Assembly: GCF_019429535.1 (NCBI RefSeq)
Contig: NZ_JAHXZM010000006.1
Coordinates: 62,001 to 126,000, forward strand
Direction of reading: 5' to 3'
DNA: 64,000 nucleotides
DNA from: Sphingomonas citricola
Lineage (GTDB): Bacteria; Pseudomonadota; Alphaproteobacteria; Sphingomonadales; Sphingomonadaceae
The position numbers and the translations under genes were made by a program. How positions within the stretch are numbered: the stretch's first letter is position 1; each line of letters begins with the position of its first letter. Positions 46,611-54,564 of the stretch are shown one piece after another. The notes beneath the pieces were generated by a model. It did not search any database. It was not told the origin of the DNA and worked only from the letters and a program-made list of their open reading frames with translations.

Positions 46611-47063
46611 ATGATGGGGACGAGCATCGTGGTGACCGTGAAGACACCATATCAGATAACGCTGGCGGGGGCGCTGCTCCTGCTGCCGACGGTCGCAAGC
46701 GCGCAGGCGCCGCGGGCGGCGGGGGACGAGCGCCCGGCTGCCGCGCCGCGCGGCGGGATGACGGCACAGGAGTTCATCGCGCGGCGCGAACGGCGGATGC
46801 TCGCGGCCGACACTGACGGCGATGGCCGGGTGAGCAAGACGGAGTTCTTGGCCGCGGCGGCGCAGGGGAAGGGCAGGGGTGATCCCGCGCGCCGCTTCGC
46901 CAAGCTCGACCGCAACGGAGACGGGATGATCGATCGCCTCGAGATCGCGGCGATGCTGGCGCATCGGTTCGCGCGGCTGGATACCGATGGCGATGGTAGC
47001 TTGTCAGCGGCCGAGCGGTCGGCCGCGCGGATGGCTGCGAAGCGGGCGGCGCCGGAGGCGTAA
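46611..47063 (+). CDS. Exported EF-hand protein
   Basis: 150 aa from ATG 46611 (46614 or a GTG a few codons on are alternatives). The signal peptide ends VASAQA. Three EF-hand loops: DTDGDGRVSKTE, DRNGDGMIDRLE and DTDGDGSLSAAE, all with intact Asp/Glu ligands, so it should bind Ca2+ in the periplasm. It lies 56 bp after the GCG_CRPN gene and 36 bp before the sigma-factor gene, probably in one transcript, linking a Ca2+-binding protein to the ECF signalling genes. Confidence 0.86.
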   Translation: MMGTSIVVTVKTPYQITLAGALLLLPTVASAQAPRAAGDERPAAAPRGGMTAQEFIARRERRMLAADTDGDGRVSKTEFLAAAAQGKGRGDPARRFAKLDRNGDGMIDRLEIAAMLAHRFARLDTDGDGSLSAAERSAARMAAKRAAPEA

Positions 47064-47099
47064 CGTGACGATCCGCGGTGGCGAGCGACAGGCGCGGGC

Positions 47100-47660
47100 T
47101 TGAGCGCACCCGATCCCGACGCGGAACTGGTCAGGCGGATCGGGCGCGGCGACCCTGCCGCGACGCGGTTGCTGGTGGCCGCGAAGCTGCCGCGGATCCT
47201 CGGGCTCGCCACGCGGATGCTGCACGACCGCGCGGCGGCCGAGGATGTCGCGCAGGAGGCGTTCGCGCGGGTGTGGCGGAGCGCCGCGACGTGGCAGAGC
47301 GACCGCGCGCGGTTCGACACCTGGCTGCATACGGTCGTGCTCAACCTGTGCCGCGACCGGCTGCGTCGTCGCCGCGAGCAGACGAGCGACACGCTGCCAG
47401 AGGTCGTCGATCCGGCACCCGATGCGGAATGCCTGATGCTCGAGGCCGAGCGCGGATCGCAGGTTGCCGCGGCCATCGCGCAATTGCCCGACCGTCAGCG
47501 CGAGGCGATCCTGCTGGTCCATTATCAGGACCTGTCGGGCGCGGAGGCCGCCCGCGCGCTGGACGTGAGCATCGAGGCGCTCGAATCGCTTCTGGCCAGG
47601 GGAAGACGCACGTTGCGAACACGATTGGTATCGCCGCAGGGAACCACAACAGATGACTGA
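47100..47660 (+). CDS. ECF RNA polymerase sigma factor
   Basis: 186 aa from TTG 47100. Region 2: LATRMLHDRAAAEDVAQEAFARVWR (core DVAQEAFARVW) with FDTWLHTVVLNLCRDRLRRRR; region 4: AIAQLPDRQREAILLVHYQDLSGAEAARAL (core LPDRQREAILL). A short linker separates them, with no region 1 or 3, as in ECF factors. It directs RNA polymerase to envelope or metal stress promoters. It overlaps the next gene by 8 bp; that gene is a candidate anti-sigma. Confidence 0.93.
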   Translation: MSAPDPDAELVRRIGRGDPAATRLLVAAKLPRILGLATRMLHDRAAAEDVAQEAFARVWRSAATWQSDRARFDTWLHTVVLNLCRDRLRRRREQTSDTLPEVVDPAPDAECLMLEAERGSQVAAAIAQLPDRQREAILLVHYQDLSGAEAARALDVSIEALESLLARGRRTLRTRLVSPQGTTTDD

Positions 47661-48057
47661 TCCGCTCACGCTCGATCGTTTCCGCGACCTCGCCGACGCT
47701 TACGGCGGGGTCATGGCGCGGTGGCCGATCGCGGATCACGCCGCGGCGCAGCGTCTGGCAGCGACACCCGAAGGGAGCGCGATCCTCGACGCCGCGATGT
47801 TCCTGGACGAGCGGCTCGACGATTGGGCGGTCGCCGCGCCGTCGCGCGCGCTCGCCGACCGCGTCACCGCCCGGGCGGGTGCCGGTGTCGGTGCCCGCGC
47901 GTCGCGCCCAGGGCGGCGCTGGTGGTGGTCGGGCATCGGCCTCGCCGCGACGTTCGCGGGGGCGGTCGCGGGGGCCGCGGTGGTCGCAGCCACGCCCCCG
48001 GTCGACATGGTGGCCGGCACCACGTCGTTCGGCGATGTCGCCGGCATGGACAATTAA
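47653..48057 (+). CDS. Single-pass membrane protein, candidate anti-sigma factor
   Basis: 134 aa. The N-terminal ~90 residues are hydrophilic and helical (YGGVMARWPIADHAA, LDERLDDWAV), followed by WWWSGIGLAATFAGAVAGAAVV (one membrane segment, about 92-112) and a short periplasmic tail. No zinc-binding HxxxC motif is present, so it is not a ZAS-type anti-sigma. The 8-bp overlap with the sigma gene and the topology support an anti-sigma role by analogy; sequence similarity is not clear. Confidence 0.72.
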   Translation: MTDPLTLDRFRDLADAYGGVMARWPIADHAAAQRLAATPEGSAILDAAMFLDERLDDWAVAAPSRALADRVTARAGAGVGARASRPGRRWWWSGIGLAATFAGAVAGAAVVAATPPVDMVAGTTSFGDVAGMDN

Positions 48058-48060
48058 GCG

Positions 48061-48507
48061 ATGACGCGTATCCGTATCGTGCTGATCGTCTCGGTCATGC
48101 TCAACCTGTTTCTCGCGGGCGCTCTGGTCGCGGGCTACGCGTCGTTGCGCGCGGGGAAGGGTATCATCAACGCGGGCTCGCTGCGCGTCGCGGGTGCCGA
48201 ACTGGACCCGGTCGAGCGGCGGCGCTTTCGCCAGGCGCTGCGGCAGACGCGGCAAGCCATGCGTCCGACGATCGAGGCATCGCGCGCGGCCAAGGCGCAG
48301 GCGGCCGACCTGCTGCGGCACGAACCGGTGGATCAAGTGGCGGTCGCCGCCGCGCTGGACCGCGCGCGCGACGCCGATACCGCGGTACGCGCGGCGGTCG
48401 AGCGGCGTGCGGTCGCCTTTGCCGCGGGGCTGCCTGCGCCCGAGCGAGCGAAGCTGGCCGATGCGATGACCAGCCGTTCCACGAAAGGCAGCGGGCGCGC
48501 ACGGTAA
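48061..48507 (+). CDS. Periplasmic heavy-metal-sensor-like protein (CnrX/CpxP-type)
   Basis: 148 aa. An N-terminal membrane anchor (IVLIVSVMLNLFLAGALVAGY, core VMLNLFLAGALV) leads to a four-helix Arg/Ala-rich periplasmic part with FRQALRQTRQAMRPTIEAS and LRHEPVDQVAVAAALDRAR. This pattern fits the metal-sensor/CpxP family. The gene begins 3 bp after the previous stop. Together with the sigma factor and membrane protein it resembles a CnrYXH-type trans-envelope signal system. Metal ligands (Met/His) are few. Confidence 0.8.
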   Translation: MTRIRIVLIVSVMLNLFLAGALVAGYASLRAGKGIINAGSLRVAGAELDPVERRRFRQALRQTRQAMRPTIEASRAAKAQAADLLRHEPVDQVAVAAALDRARDADTAVRAAVERRAVAFAAGLPAPERAKLADAMTSRSTKGSGRAR

Positions 48508-48548
48508 AACGCGACGGAAAGACGCGGTTGATCCGTTCAACTGCCATC

Positions 48549-50072
48549 ATGGACAGCGAAAGAGCGATCATGCCCGCACCGGCTGCAAGGCTTTCTCCGG
48601 CCGCCATCGCGCTTAACCGATTCGGGCTGGGTGCGAGACCCGATGACGCGCCGCCGGCCGACCCCAAACGTTCGCTGCTGCGGCAATTCGACCGGTTCGA
48701 TCCCCGGCCCGCGGGCTACGCTGCTTTAGCCGACGCGGGTCAAGTCGTCCGCCACTACCGCGCGCAGCAGCAGGCGAACCGGATGGCGGCGAGCGGCGGC
48801 ACGAATGCGCCGACGACCATGCCACCAGGCCCGGCCGCAGCGCCGGCGACCGCTTCCGGGGCGACCGCTCCCACGACGACCGATCTCAAAGCGGCCGATC
48901 CCGCAGCGGCGTTGCGTGCGACGCGTCAGGATTTTCGCGACGACGTGCAGGCACTGTACAACGAGGGCGTTCGCGCCCGCGCGGATGCGGCGCTCGCGAC
49001 CGAGGCGCCGTTCGTCGAGCGGATGGTCCATTTCTGGTCGAACCATTTCTGCGTGTCCGCCGACAGCGCGCCGGTCACGGCCTTTGCCGCCGCGTTCGAG
49101 CGCGACGCGATCAGGCCGCACGTGCTGGGTACCTTTACCGACATGCTCCTCGCGGTCGAGCAGCATCCCGCGATGCTGCTATACCTCAATCAGGTGCAGT
49201 CGATCGGACCCGACAGTCCGGCGGCGCTGCGCGACGCGAGCCGCAACCCGCAGCGCAGGCGCGGGCTGAACGAGAATCTCGCGCGCGAGATCATGGAATT
49301 GCACACGCTGGGCGTCCGCTCGGGCTACACCCAGGCCGACGTGACCGAATTCGCGCGCGCGCTGACGGGGTGGTCGGTCGACGGCATGGGCGGCGGCGGC
49401 GAGGGGGATCCGAACCGCTTCACCTTTCGCGCTGCTCAGCACGAACCCGGAAGCCGCAGTATCCTGGGCAAAGTCTATGCCGATGGTGGCGAGGGGCAGG
49501 CACGCGCGGCGCTGATCGATTTCGCGCATAGCCCCGCGACGGCGCGGCACGTCGCGACCAAGCTCGCGCGTCATGTCGCGGGCGACGATCCGCCGCCCGC
49601 GATGGTGGCACGCCTGGCAAAGAGCTTCACCGCGAGCGGCGGCGACCTGCCGACATTGTACCGCGCGCTGATCGCCTCACCCGAGGCGTGGGCTCCGACG
49701 CCGAACAAGTTCAAGACGCCGTGGGAATGGACGATCTCCGCGCTGCGCGGGACGGGGAAGCGCGATGTCGGCGCGATGCAGATCGCGGCGTTGCAGACGC
49801 AGCTCGGCCAGCGGGTGTGGAAACCCGGCACGCCCGCGGGCTGGGACGATATCGCCGCCAGCTGGCTCGCGTCCGATGCGCTGCTGCGCCGCGTCGAGCT
49901 CGCGCAGCGTATCGCCGCCCCGCTCGGGCAGGGGGTCGACGCGCGCGTGATCGCACCCCGCATCATGCCGGCCTCGCTCGCCCCCGTCACCGCCGAGCAG
50001 ATCGCGCGCGCGGAGAGCCCTGCGGGCGCGGTCGCGCTGATGCTCGTGTCACCCGATTTCCTGAGGAGATGA
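48549..50072 (+). CDS. DUF1800 domain protein
   Basis: 507 aa from ATG 48549 (48570 is possible). The start ALNRFGLGARPDD is the family's hallmark. LVEQHPAMLLYLNQ (core QHPAMLLYLN), GLNENLAREIMELHTLGVRSGYTQADVTEFARALTGW (core NENLAREIMELHTLG) and a terminal LVSPDFLRR also fit. No signal peptide is obvious. DUF1800 proteins always sit next to DUF1501 and are thought to form a unit, of unproven function. It lies 42 bp beyond the sensor gene and 4 bp before DUF1501, so it may belong to the sigma-factor transcript. Confidence 0.92.
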   Translation: MDSERAIMPAPAARLSPAAIALNRFGLGARPDDAPPADPKRSLLRQFDRFDPRPAGYAALADAGQVVRHYRAQQQANRMAASGGTNAPTTMPPGPAAAPATASGATAPTTTDLKAADPAAALRATRQDFRDDVQALYNEGVRARADAALATEAPFVERMVHFWSNHFCVSADSAPVTAFAAAFERDAIRPHVLGTFTDMLLAVEQHPAMLLYLNQVQSIGPDSPAALRDASRNPQRRRGLNENLAREIMELHTLGVRSGYTQADVTEFARALTGWSVDGMGGGGEGDPNRFTFRAAQHEPGSRSILGKVYADGGEGQARAALIDFAHSPATARHVATKLARHVAGDDPPPAMVARLAKSFTASGGDLPTLYRALIASPEAWAPTPNKFKTPWEWTISALRGTGKRDVGAMQIAALQTQLGQRVWKPGTPAGWDDIAASWLASDALLRRVELAQRIAAPLGQGVDARVIAPRIMPASLAPVTAEQIARAESPAGAVALMLVSPDFLRR

Positions 50073-50076
50073 TCCG

Positions 50077-51225
50077 ATGATCGCTCGCCGCCAATTCCTG
50101 TCGACCGCTGCGCTCGGCGCCGGGGCGCTGTTCGTCGCGCCCGGCCTCGCGCTCGCCACGGTGCCGACCGAGCGCCGTTTCGTGTTCATCATCCAGCGCG
50201 GGGCCGCGGACGGGCTCGACGTGCTTCGCCCGGTCGGCGATCCGGCGTTCGATGGCCTGCGCGGGCGGTTGATCGGCGACGATGCGCCGGGGACCAAGCT
50301 CGACGGCATGTTCACGCTGCACCCCGCGCTAGTCGAGACGGCGCGGATGTACCAGTCGGGGCAGGCGCTGTTCGTCCACGCGGTCGCGTCCCCGTATCGC
50401 GATCGATCGCATTTTGATGGCCAGAACGTCCTCGAGACCGGGGGCACGCAGCCTTATGCGGTGCGCGACGGCTGGATGAACCGGCTCGTCGCGATGCTGC
50501 CGCGCGCGAGCGAGGAAGCGATCGCGATCGCCCCGACCGTGCCGGCTGCGCTGCGCGGGCCCGTTCAGGTCGCATCCTACGCGCCGTCGCCGCTGCCGCA
50601 CGCCGCCGACGACCTGATAACGCGCGTCACCGCCCTGTACGACGCCGACCCGCAACTGCACGCGCCGTGGAGCGCGGCGCTGGAGACCAGCGGGTTCGCC
50701 GCCGATCTGGGCGTGCGGCAGGATCCGGCCAGCCTCGGCCGGTTGACCGCGGGGTTCCTCACCAAGCCCGACGGGCCGCGCGTCGCGATGCTCGAAACGC
50801 TCGGCTGGGACACCCATGTCGGTCAGAAGGAGCGGCTGGGCGCGCAGTTGAGAAACCTCGACGCGCTCGTCGCGGCGTTGCGCCAAGGGATGGGGGACGC
50901 CTGGGCGACGACCACGGTGCTGGTCGCGACCGAATTCGGCCGCACCGCCGCGATCAACGGCACCGCGGGGACCGATCACGGCACCGGCTCGGTCGCGATG
51001 CTGATGGGGGGCGCATTGAAGGGCGGGCGGGTCATTTCCGACTGGCCCGGCCTGTCGGCGGCGAGCCTCTACGAACAGCGGGATCTGCGGCCGACGAGCG
51101 CCCTGGACGCGTTGATCGCCGGCGCGGTCGCCGAGAGCCTCGCGCTCGATCCCCAGATGGTCGGGCGGCGGCTGTTCTCGCAGGCGACGACCGAGCGGCC
51201 GCTGACGGGGCTGCTGCGCATCTGA
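50077..51225 (+). CDS. DUF1501 domain protein, Tat-exported
   Basis: 382 aa. The N-terminus MIARRQFLSTAALGAGALFVAPG carries RRQFL followed by a hydrophobic run, a Tat-type signal. The family motifs RRFVFIIQRGAADGLD, GGTQPYAVRDGWMNR and ATEFGRTAAINGTAGTDHGTGSVAMLMGG (core TEFGRT...GTDHG) are visible. The fold is related to alkaline phosphatase/sulfatase, with His/Asp metal ligands in TEFGRT and GTDHGTG. It probably acts in the periplasm on a phospho- or sulfo-ester; unproven. Its partner is the DUF1800 gene just upstream. Confidence 0.92.
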   Translation: MIARRQFLSTAALGAGALFVAPGLALATVPTERRFVFIIQRGAADGLDVLRPVGDPAFDGLRGRLIGDDAPGTKLDGMFTLHPALVETARMYQSGQALFVHAVASPYRDRSHFDGQNVLETGGTQPYAVRDGWMNRLVAMLPRASEEAIAIAPTVPAALRGPVQVASYAPSPLPHAADDLITRVTALYDADPQLHAPWSAALETSGFAADLGVRQDPASLGRLTAGFLTKPDGPRVAMLETLGWDTHVGQKERLGAQLRNLDALVAALRQGMGDAWATTTVLVATEFGRTAAINGTAGTDHGTGSVAMLMGGALKGGRVISDWPGLSAASLYEQRDLRPTSALDALIAGAVAESLALDPQMVGRRLFSQATTERPLTGLLRI

Positions 51226-51231
51226 ACGGCG

Positions 51232-51618
51232 CTACGCCCGCGCCGTGTCGTGCGCGATCACGGCCTGCGTCATCGCCTGCTCATTCGCCAGCGCCCAGGC
51301 GCATAGCGTCTCGAAGGGTTCGCGCAGCGAGCGGCCGAGGGGAGTGATCGCGTAGACGACGCCGATCGGCGTGGTGGGGATGACGGTGCGGGTGACGAGT
51401 CCGTGCCGTTCGAGGCGTTTGAGCGCATCCGCGAGCGATTTGTGCGTGATGCCGCCCAGCCGCCGCTTGATCGCGTTGAAGCGGGCCGGCTGCGGGCACA
51501 GCACCGTCAGGATCATGATCGTCCATTTGTCGGCGATCTTGTCCAGCACTGGGCGGATGCGCGGAACGTCGAGCAGCGCCTGATCCGACAGCGCGCGAAG
51601 GTCGGTTTCGTCGGGCAT
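51232..51618 (-). CDS. HxlR family transcriptional regulator
   Basis: 128 aa winged-helix regulator. It has VLDKIADKWTIMILTVL, PARFNAIKRRLGGITHKSLADALKRLERHGLV (core RRLGGITHKSLADALKRLE) and the wing VVYAITPLGRSL. HxlR proteins act as dimers and often control an adjacent oxidoreductase. The divergent SDR gene is the natural target, and a perfect inverted repeat lies between them (51648-51672). Confidence 0.92.
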   Translation of the reverse strand: MPDETDLRALSDQALLDVPRIRPVLDKIADKWTIMILTVLCPQPARFNAIKRRLGGITHKSLADALKRLERHGLVTRTVIPTTPIGVVYAITPLGRSLREPFETLCAWALANEQAMTQAVIAHDTARA

Positions 51619-51647
51619 ATCTAGGCCCCTCCAGGTGCGTTCTTGTT

Positions 51648-51672
51648 AGCAGATATGCGCCGTATATCTGCT
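51648..51672. promoter_or_regulatory. HxlR operator candidate (inverted repeat)
   Basis: AGCAGATAT, a 7-nt spacer (gcgccgt) and ATATCTGCT: perfect 9-bp arms. It lies 30 bp upstream of the HxlR start and 28 bp upstream of the SDR start, centred between the divergent genes, so one dimer could control both. Confidence 0.78.
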
Positions 51673-51699
51673 TCGCCGTCTCGAATGGAAGGACGGACG

Positions 51700-52431
51700 A
51701 TGGCAAGCATGAACGACAAGGTCGCGGTGGTGGTCGGCGGGGCGAAGGGGATCGGTCTCGCGATCGCCCGTCGTCTCGCGCAGGAGGGCGCGACGGTGAT
51801 CCTGACCGGGCGCCGCGCGGACGAGGTCGCCGCTGCGGCGGCGGCGATCGGTTCCTCGGCACGGGGCATCCAGGCCGATGCGGCGAGCCAGGCCGATCTC
51901 GAGCGGGTTGTCGCAGAGGCCGGGCGGCTTCATGGCCGGATCGACGCGCTGGTGCTGAACGCGGGGCTGTCTGAGCCGGCGACGATCGCGGAGGAGACGG
52001 GCGAGCATTTCGACCGGCATTTCGCGGTCAACGTGCGCGGTGCGCTGTTCGGCATCCAGGCGGCGCTGCCCGTGCTGCGCGACGGCGCGTCCGTGGTGCT
52101 GGTCGGATCGATCGCGGACGTGATGGGCGTGACGCCGTTCAGCACCTACGGCGCGACGAAGGCGGCGCTGCGCTCCTACGCACGCAGCTGGGCCGCCGAG
52201 CTCGCGCCGCGCGCTATCCGCGTCAACGTCGTCGCGCCGGGGCCGACCGACACCGACATGATGGCGGCGGTATCGGACGAGATGCGGCAGACGCTGATCG
52301 CTCCCATCCCGCTCGGCCGCATGGCGCGGGTGGACGAAGTGGCGTCGGCGGCGGTGTTTCTGCTCGGCGACGACGCGAGCTTTATCACTGGCGCCGAACT
52401 GTGCGTCGATGGCGGCATGCGGCAGGTCTGA
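51700..52431 (+). CDS. SDR family oxidoreductase (HxlR-linked)
   Basis: 243 aa from ATG 51700 with GGAAGG upstream; an open frame to 51643 runs through the operator and is not used. TG-variant cofactor loop GGAKGIG, LNAG, and catalytic Ser with STYGATK (Tyr/Lys) are present, ending CVDGGMRQV. Note GG instead of TG before the loop. The substrate is unknown; regulation by an HxlR protein suggests a quinone, aldehyde or other electrophile response. Confidence 0.92.
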   Translation: MASMNDKVAVVVGGAKGIGLAIARRLAQEGATVILTGRRADEVAAAAAAIGSSARGIQADAASQADLERVVAEAGRLHGRIDALVLNAGLSEPATIAEETGEHFDRHFAVNVRGALFGIQAALPVLRDGASVVLVGSIADVMGVTPFSTYGATKAALRSYARSWAAELAPRAIRVNVVAPGPTDTDMMAAVSDEMRQTLIAPIPLGRMARVDEVASAAVFLLGDDASFITGAELCVDGGMRQV

Positions 52432-52570
52432 GGGTGTTCGCGGCACCGTCTCTACGGGCGGCGCCGGTCTTTCCGTCGTGCGAACCGACTTCGCCCATGA
52501 TCGGCGCGCAACAGCTCAAACTTAGCCACGCAACGGTGAAATAGAGAGGCGGAAGAGTCGGGCACAGCAA

Positions 52571-52660
52571 TGGCGGAGACGGAGGGATTCGAACCCTCGG
52601 TACGGTTTCCCGTACGACGCTTTAGCAAAGCGTTGGTTTCAGCCACTCACCCACGTCTCC
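52571..52660 (-). tRNA. tRNA-Ser (anticodon GCT)
   Basis: 90 nt with encoded CCA and a long variable arm (CGTACGGGAAACCGTAC, key arms CGTACGG/CCGTAC). Acceptor arms GGAGACG/CGTCTCC, anticodon loop TTTGCTAA with GCT, T arm GAGGGTTCGAATCCCTC. Solitary. Confidence 0.96.
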
Positions 52661-52821
52661 GGATGCGGCGTAGGGGCGGGCTATAACGAGGCGTCTCGGC
52701 ATGATCAACCGGACTTTGCGCATCGAACGGGCGTGAAATCGCGCCGCGCCGTCGAACGTTCATTGCCGGGACAGCCGCGGCGCGGATAGATTGCGCCATC
52801 GGGTGATGGGGCGATGGTGTG

Positions 52822-53583
52822 ATGGGCAAGGTGATGCGTACGATCGGCAATGCGGTCGCCGTTCTGGCGGTGGCAGGGCTGCAGGTGGGGCCGGCGCTGG
52901 CGCAGGTGCGATCGATCGACCCCAATGCCGCGATCGACGCCGATGTGCGCGGACCGCAGGAGGCGCCGCGCGACGCCTCGCCGCGTTATCCCGATGCCGC
53001 GCCCACCACGCCGCCCGCCACTTCGCCGAGTGCGACCGTCGCGGGTGACACCGCGCGCAGCGGTGCGCCGGTCGACCCATCGCGCACGACCGCGGCGGCG
53101 GACACGTTCAAGCGTGACGACCTGATCGGCGCGGGTGAGGACGTGTTCGGCAAGGGCGCGGAAGGCTTCGGCTCGCTGATCGAGAAGATCCTGAAGGAGC
53201 AGGGCGAGCCCAACGCCTATATCGCGGGGCGCGAGGCGTCGGGGGCGTTTATCCTGGGCCTGCGCTATGGTTCGGGCATCATGACGCACAAGGTCGAGGG
53301 GCAGCGCCCGGTCTATTGGACCGGGCCGTCGGTCGGCTTCGACGTCGGCGGCGATGCCAACAAGGTCTTCGTCCTGGTCTACAACCTCTACGACACGCAG
53401 GACCTGTTCAAGCGGTTCCCGGGGGCCGAGGGGCGGTTGTATTTCGTCGGTGGGTTCGCCGCGACGTATCTGCGGCGCGGCAACGTGGTGCTAATCCCGG
53501 TGCGGCTGGGGGTCGGCTGGCGCGCGGGCGTCAACGTCGGGTGGATGAAGTTCACCGAAACGTCGAAGTGGCTGCCGTTCTGA
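52822..53583 (+). CDS. eipA: DUF1134/EipA family cell-envelope protein
   Basis: 253 aa from ATG 52822 (ATG 52834 with AAGG upstream is an alternative). The signal peptide ends GPALAQ. A Pro/Ala/Asp-rich linker of about 80 residues leads to the DUF1134 domain, with YIAGREASGAFILGLRYGSGIMTHK (core SGAFILGLRYGSG), VYWTGPSVGFDVGGDANKVFVLVYNLY (core GPSVGFDVGGD) and a glycine-aromatic C-terminus. EipA of Brucella and related alphaproteobacteria is a periplasmic protein needed for envelope integrity. It stands alone, convergent to cyoD. Confidence 0.88.
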   Translation: MGKVMRTIGNAVAVLAVAGLQVGPALAQVRSIDPNAAIDADVRGPQEAPRDASPRYPDAAPTTPPATSPSATVAGDTARSGAPVDPSRTTAAADTFKRDDLIGAGEDVFGKGAEGFGSLIEKILKEQGEPNAYIAGREASGAFILGLRYGSGIMTHKVEGQRPVYWTGPSVGFDVGGDANKVFVLVYNLYDTQDLFKRFPGAEGRLYFVGGFAATYLRRGNVVLIPVRLGVGWRAGVNVGWMKFTETSKWLPF

Positions 53584-53594
53584 GCTGACGTCGC

Positions 53595-53630
53595 CGTGCC
53601 GCGCGCCATTCGCGTCGCGGCGCGGCCACG
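53595..53630. terminator. Possible bidirectional terminator between eipA and cyoD
   Basis: Imperfect stem: GCCGCGC (53598-53604) and GCGCGGC (53620-53626), with extra pairing CGT...ACG on the flanks, in a 55-bp convergent gap. No T tract. Confidence 0.4.
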
Positions 53631-53638
53631 CTCGCGCA

Positions 53639-53941
53639 TCACATCATCCGCGTGCGCAGGTTGAACAGGATGACGAGCGTGCCCGACACCATCAGCGCGA
53701 TGATCAGCGCGGAGAACAGCACGAGCAGCAGATCCTCGCGCGACGATCTGGCGAAGCTGACGTGGAGGAAGCAGCGGAACTGCACCACCACCTGCACCAA
53801 CGCGAGCGCGAGGATGATCGCGAAGGTGGTGCCGGCGGGCGCGACTGGCCAGCGCACCGCGGCAAAGGCCGCGAACGTCAGCGCGAGCGCGATCGCGAAG
53901 CCCGTCACATAGGTCAGCGTTTCGCGGCGGCGGTCGTTCAC
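53639..53941 (-). CDS. cyoD: Cytochrome o ubiquinol oxidase subunit IV
   Basis: 100 aa with three hydrophobic segments (ALALTFAAFAAVRW, TTFAIILALALVQVVVQFRCFLHV with the conserved QF.CFLHV, and a C-terminal segment). It stabilises the subunit I/II interface of the bo3 quinol oxidase. It overlaps cyoC by 4 bp and ends the operon visible here; cyoE (haem O synthase) does not follow. Confidence 0.92.
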   Translation of the reverse strand: MNDRRRETLTYVTGFAIALALTFAAFAAVRWPVAPAGTTFAIILALALVQVVVQFRCFLHVSFARSSREDLLLVLFSALIIALMVSGTLVILFNLRTRMM

Positions 53942-54564
53942 GGCAGATGCCCCTGCAGATAGACGACGCTCAGGATCGCGATCCAGATCACGTCGAGGAA
54001 ATGCCAGAACAGGCTGAGGCGGAGCACGTTGATGCGCACCCGCGCGTCGAAGCCGTAGGCGAGGATCTGCGCCGCCATGACGAGCATCCAGACGCTTCCC
54101 GCGAGCACGTGCAACCCGTGGAGCGGCACCAGCGCGAAGAAGGCCGACAGGAACCCGCTGCGTGTCGGATAGGCGCCCTGCGCGAACATGGTCGCGAAAT
54201 CATGCAGCTCGAGCGCGAGGAACGCGACGCCGAGTGCGAGCGTCACCCCCATCCACGCGAGAACGGGGCGTCTCGTTCCGTCATATTTCATCGCGAGCAC
54301 CGCGAGCCCGATCGTCAGGCTGCTGGTCAGCAGCAGCAGCGTTTCGGCGAGCGCGCTGCCGAGCTCGAATACGTCGGCGGGCCTGGGGCCGCCCGCGGTC
54401 GCGGCGACGACCGTGCCGTAGAGTGCGAACAGCAGCGCGAAGATCACCGCGTCGCTCATCAGAAACACCCAGAAGCCGAAGATGCCGCTTTCGGCATTGG
54501 CGCGGGGATGATCCTGGGTGCCGCCCAGGTTGACGCCGGCGTGGCGCAGGACGGGCTCGCTCAT
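53938..54564 (-). CDS. cyoC: Cytochrome o ubiquinol oxidase subunit III
   Basis: 208 aa from ATG 54564, which overlaps the cyoB stop by 4 bp; the frame stays open further upstream but that is inside cyoB. Five membrane segments and the FGFWVFLMSDAVIFALLFALY, ALGVAFLALELHDF and VPLHGLHVLAGSVWM motifs are those of CyoC. It completes the bo3 oxidase in the inner membrane. Confidence 0.93.
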   Translation of the reverse strand: MSEPVLRHAGVNLGGTQDHPRANAESGIFGFWVFLMSDAVIFALLFALYGTVVAATAGGPRPADVFELGSALAETLLLLTSSLTIGLAVLAMKYDGTRRPVLAWMGVTLALGVAFLALELHDFATMFAQGAYPTRSGFLSAFFALVPLHGLHVLAGSVWMLVMAAQILAYGFDARVRINVLRLSLFWHFLDVIWIAILSVVYLQGHLP

